A stretch of 6,231 nt of DNA from Pseudomonadota bacterium (GTDB lineage Bacteria > Pseudomonadota > Gammaproteobacteria > Acidiferrobacterales > UBA6901), in assembly GCA_021783175.1 (NCBI GenBank), contig JAJXUF010000172.1:1-6231 (forward strand), given 5' to 3'. Made by a program: the position numbers and the translations under genes. Under the pieces are notes generated by a model. It was not told where the DNA came from. It made no database searches and saw nothing but the letters and a program-made list of their open reading frames with translations. Shown piece by piece: positions 5,766 to 6,231 of the stretch (positions are counted from its first letter, which is position 1; each line of letters starts with the position of its first letter).

Positions 5766-6231
5766 GGGGGCCTCCGCCATTCACGAGCCGGCCATCCTCG
5801 AGCTGGAAGGTCGCTTCCGCTTCACCCATGATCTTGGAATCGTGGGTGGAGAAGATGAACGTTGTGCCGAACTCGTCGCGCATCTTCTTCATGAGCTCGA
5901 GGATGCGGTAGGCGGTGTCGTGGTCGAGGTTCGCGGTCGGTTCGTCGGCGAGCACGAGCTTTGGTCGTGTCGCAAGGGCGCGCGCCACGGCGACGCGCTG
6001 CTTCTGACCGCCCGAGAGCTGGTCGGGGCGCTTTTGTGCCTGGTCCGCCATGCCGACGGCGGCGAGCAGTTCCGTAACGCGAGCGTGACGCTTGTCGCCC
6101 GGCCAGTCCTGAACCATGAGAAGCGGATACTCTATATTCTCGTAGGCCGAAAGCACCGGTATCAGGTTGAAGTCCTGAAAAATGAAACCGATGTTCGCTC
6201 CACGAAAGTCGGCGGCGGCTGAGCGGTTAAG
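5758..6231 (-). CDS. ABC transporter ATP-binding protein of the MacB/LolD type, 5' end beyond the window
   Basis: An open frame of 157 residues enters from the right edge and stops at 5758. It carries the second half of an ABC ATPase in order: Q-loop FIFQDFNLIPVLSAYENI (Gln19), signature LSGGQKQRV (72-80), Walker B LVLADEPT (92-99), D-loop NLD (101-103) and the switch His in STHD (His130). The wording NLIPVLSAYENIEYPLL and the short C-terminus place it in the LolD/MacB/FtsE branch. Walker A (P-loop) should lie in the roughly 60-70 residues missing beyond the edge. It powers the downstream permease, whose start it overlaps by 8 nt. Because the frame is open to the edge, the internal start-like codon at 6156, which falls after the Q-loop glutamine, is not the real start. 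Confidence 0.93.
   Translation of the reverse strand, partial: LNRSAAADFRGANIGFIFQDFNLIPVLSAYENIEYPLLMVQDWPGDKRHARVTELLAAVGMADQAQKRPDQLSGGQKQRVAVARALATRPKLVLADEPTANLDHDTAYRILELMKKMRDEFGTTFIFSTHDSKIMGEAEATFQLEDGRLVNGGGPHA

Noticed and set aside
5734..6222. 162-residue open frame on the + strand
   Set aside because: It is antisense to the ABC ATPase with its signature and Walker B motifs.
1..6231. CRISPR array, insertion sequence, or toxin-antitoxin pair
   Set aside because: I see no regularly spaced repeats, transposase motifs, terminal inverted repeats or small toxin-like gene pairs.

Overview
The window looks like proteobacterial chromosome, most likely Beta- or Gammaproteobacteria. It is GC-rich, its starts carry Shine-Dalgarno sequences, it has an A-type carrier of the ErpA kind just after what looks like a bactofilin tail, and it encodes a diderm envelope system with signal peptides and an outer-membrane barrel ending in Phe. 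I cannot name the genus.

Left part, + strand. Positions 1-114 are the last 37 codons of a probable bactofilin. A sigma70-like promoter (147-176) then precedes erpA (243-596), the Fe-S cluster insertion protein, and a rho-independent terminator at 685-719 closes that unit. A new unit starts from an extended -10 promoter (838-846). A long hairpin lies where the -35 should be (803-832), and an inverted repeat covers the expected transcription start (845-864). This unit holds three genes in one direction: an ArsR-type repressor fused to a rhodanese domain (882-1559), a 79-residue membrane protein with a C-terminal SHOCT module (1612-1851), and a 160-residue four-helix membrane protein of no family I can name (1879-2361). 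The simplest reading is a self-regulated, sulfur- or redox-responsive operon with two small membrane proteins as its outputs.

Right part, - strand, convergent with the left part. Reading from the right edge: an ABC ATPase (5758 to beyond 6231, 5' end missing), a four-helix MacB/LolC-type permease (4521-5765), a periplasmic LolA-like protein with a signal peptide (3773-4528), and an outer-membrane beta-barrel protein with a signal peptide (2476-3768). The first three overlap by 8 nt at each junction and the last follows after 4 nt, so this is one tightly coupled operon. It has one part for each envelope compartment: cytoplasmic ATPase, inner-membrane permease, periplasmic carrier and outer-membrane barrel. 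I infer a dedicated export or lipid/lipoprotein trafficking pathway, with the cargo unknown.

The two units end tail to tail around 2362-2475, where I see only a short hairpin without a T tract. There are no tRNA or rRNA genes, mobile elements, CRISPR arrays or clear horizontal-transfer scars.
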